From an uncultured Gemmatimonadota bacterium (GTDB taxonomy: Bacteria; Gemmatimonadota; Gemmatimonadetes; Gemmatimonadales; Gemmatimonadaceae), in assembly GCA_902825965.1 (NCBI GenBank), contig CADEDA010000028.1:1-34111 (forward strand): a DNA stretch of 34,111 nucleotides. The letters run 5' to 3'. The notes under the pieces are model-generated. The model was not told where the DNA came from, searched no databases, and saw nothing but the letters and a program-made list of their open reading frames with translations. This document shows positions 33,132-34,111 of this stretch, piece by piece. Every line of letters begins with the position of its first letter. The first letter of the stretch is position 1. The position numbers were made by a program, and so were the translations under genes.

Positions 33132-33802
33132 CCGCCCTTCTCGATCCGTGCGTGCGCGCGCTTCTCGCTCTCCGCGAGCAGCTTGGTCACGAAGCGCTGG
33201 CCCTCGCTGACCCGCTCCATCTCGATCGCGATGGCGTCGACGGCGCTCTCCAGGCGGCGCAGGCGATCCGCGTTGTCGAGCTCGAGCTTCGACTCCTCCT
33301 TGGCCCCGCCCCGATTCCAGATGCGGCGCGCGTAGGCGATCGCGATCGGGGCGAAGACGAACACCGAGAGGATCGCGACGATCGGCGTGAGGTCCATATT
33401 GAGGATGTTCCGTGAAGGTGGCGGTTCGGCGGTGAGGCTGCCCGGTGCCCGGGCGATCAACTGCCCCGTGCTCGAGATGTCACGCTCGATCTGCAGGATA
33501 CGCTCGTCGAGCAAGCGGATGCGCGCCTCGATACCCGCACGGTTCACCCCCGTGGCCTTCTCCAACTCCGCGGCGAGTTCCTCACGCCGGCCGGCGGCGG
33601 AGTTGAGCTGTCGCGACAGCTCCGAACGCTGCTGGCGGAGCGTGGACACCTCGGCGGCCGTCTGCGGCACCTGCGTGAAGACCCCGAGCAGCGGCGCCTC
33701 GGCCGGCGCCGGTGTGGCGGAAGGGGCGGCGGGCGCGGGCGTGTTCGGCGTCTGGCTGGTGGCCTGCTCGCTCGACGGGCTCACGGCGGTGGGGGTGCGC
33801 AT
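33128..33802 (-). CDS. coiled-coil single-pass membrane protein
   Basis: The 224-aa protein has a Pro/Ala/Thr-rich N-terminus (about residues 1-38), a coiled coil (about 48-115, with STLRQQRSELSRQLNSAAGR), a short Pro-rich linker, one membrane helix (about 139-158, LTPIVAILSVFVFAPIAIAY) and a second helical, charged C-terminal segment (about 165-222). No family is recognised. The ATG at 33800-33802 lies five bases after TAGGTT (33808-33813), suggesting a leaderless message; a TTG two codons earlier would overlap that hexamer. It is convergent with argJ and lies 33 bases downstream of the permease gene. Confidence 0.75.
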   Translation of the reverse strand: MRTPTAVSPSSEQATSQTPNTPAPAAPSATPAPAEAPLLGVFTQVPQTAAEVSTLRQQRSELSRQLNSAAGRREELAAELEKATGVNRAGIEARIRLLDERILQIERDISSTGQLIARAPGSLTAEPPPSRNILNMDLTPIVAILSVFVFAPIAIAYARRIWNRGGAKEESKLELDNADRLRRLESAVDAIAIEMERVSEGQRFVTKLLAESEKRAHARIEKGG

Positions 33803-33835
33803 GCCCAAACCTACGGCATTCCGGCGCTCCCGGTG

Positions 33836-34111
33836 TCAGGCCCGGCGGCGCCACCAGAGGTAGACGGGCACCCCCGCCCCGAGGACCAAGGTCCCGCGAA
33901 GGGCGTTCATGGGGTTGGAGACGATCGCGCCGAGTACGACATAGGCGGCCGCGAGGAGGAACAGCGCCGTGCTCCACGGGTGCAGCGGCGCACGGAATCC
34001 GGACGGATCCGACGCGCGGCGCCGATAGACGAGGAGTGTCGCGGCGGTGAGTCCGAAGAAGATCCAATCGGCGAACGTCACCCAGTCGAGCAGGTCGCCG
34101 TAGCTGCCGCT
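33836..34111 (-). CDS. APC-family amino-acid permease, C-terminal fragment (cut by window edge)
   Basis: The reading frame runs unbroken from the window end to a stop at 33836-33838, giving the last 91 residues of a larger protein. Three membrane helices are visible, with the pattern DWVTFADWIFFGLTAATLLV, then FRAPLHPWSTALFLLAAAYV and NPMNALRGTLVLGAGVPVYL. The P-W-ALFLLAAAYVVL and N-P-GxxLxxGxPVY pattern is typical of the end of APC/L-type amino-acid transporters. The GTG at 34079-34081 is internal, not a start. The substrate cannot be told from this part. Confidence 0.75.
   Translation of the reverse strand, partial: SGSYGDLLDWVTFADWIFFGLTAATLLVYRRRASDPSGFRAPLHPWSTALFLLAAAYVVLGAIVSNPMNALRGTLVLGAGVPVYLWWRRRA

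Overview
This window is about 34 kb of very GC-rich bacterial chromosome (by eye about 70% G+C). It looks like Gemmatimonadota or a close relative. The reasons are carboxypeptidase-regulatory-like outer-membrane proteins, a very large TonB-dependent receptor, six-bladed-propeller-like secreted proteins, tRNAs without an encoded CCA, and promoters of the form TTG-N16/17-TAnnnT. The taxonomic call is inference. No prophage, IS element, CRISPR array or plasmid gene was found, so this is mostly core chromosome.

Left part (1-5871, minus strand): the classic transcription/translation block. In transcription order it holds four tRNAs (Thr-UGU, Tyr-GUA, Gly-UCC, Thr-GGU), rpmG, secE, nusG, rplK, rplA, rplJ, rplL and the first 507 codons of rpoB. 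The tRNA order is that of the E. coli thrU-tyrU-glyT-thrT-tufB operon, but tuf is absent. Two promoters that share a -10/discriminator sequence lie upstream of the tRNA array and of rpmG. Hairpins sit in the rplJ-rplL and rplL-rpoB gaps.

Middle (5963-17376, mostly minus strand): cysS; a lone, degenerate ABC ATPase; an apparent envelope-stress operon (YbjN-like, pspA, AI-2E family permease); a secreted protein with two carboxypeptidase-regulatory-like domains and a plug-like tail but no barrel; the two-subunit L-serine dehydratase (sdaAB-sdaAA); and uvrA. Between sdaAB and uvrA, on the opposite strand, sits a small four-helix-bundle (23S rRNA IVS-type) gene. It is enclosed by a polypurine arm and a complementary polypyrimidine arm, which is the most unusual structure in the window.

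Right part (17459-34111): a tightly overlapping plus-strand operon (TPR protein, membrane-anchored transglutaminase, ABC ATPase, ABC permease, GNAT acetyltransferase); an OmpR-type response regulator with its histidine kinase; a convergent TonB-dependent receptor whose C-terminus carries two LTxxQ motifs; a secreted propeller-like protein; a YIP1-type membrane protein; a Spy/CpxP-like LTxxQ protein; a divergent argJ; a coiled-coil membrane protein; and the C-terminal end of an APC amino-acid permease.

Two window-wide patterns stand out. Several transcription-unit heads have a -10 hexamer exactly 5-6 nt before the start codon, which suggests leaderless mRNAs. Several gene ends place their stop codons inside strong GC hairpins.
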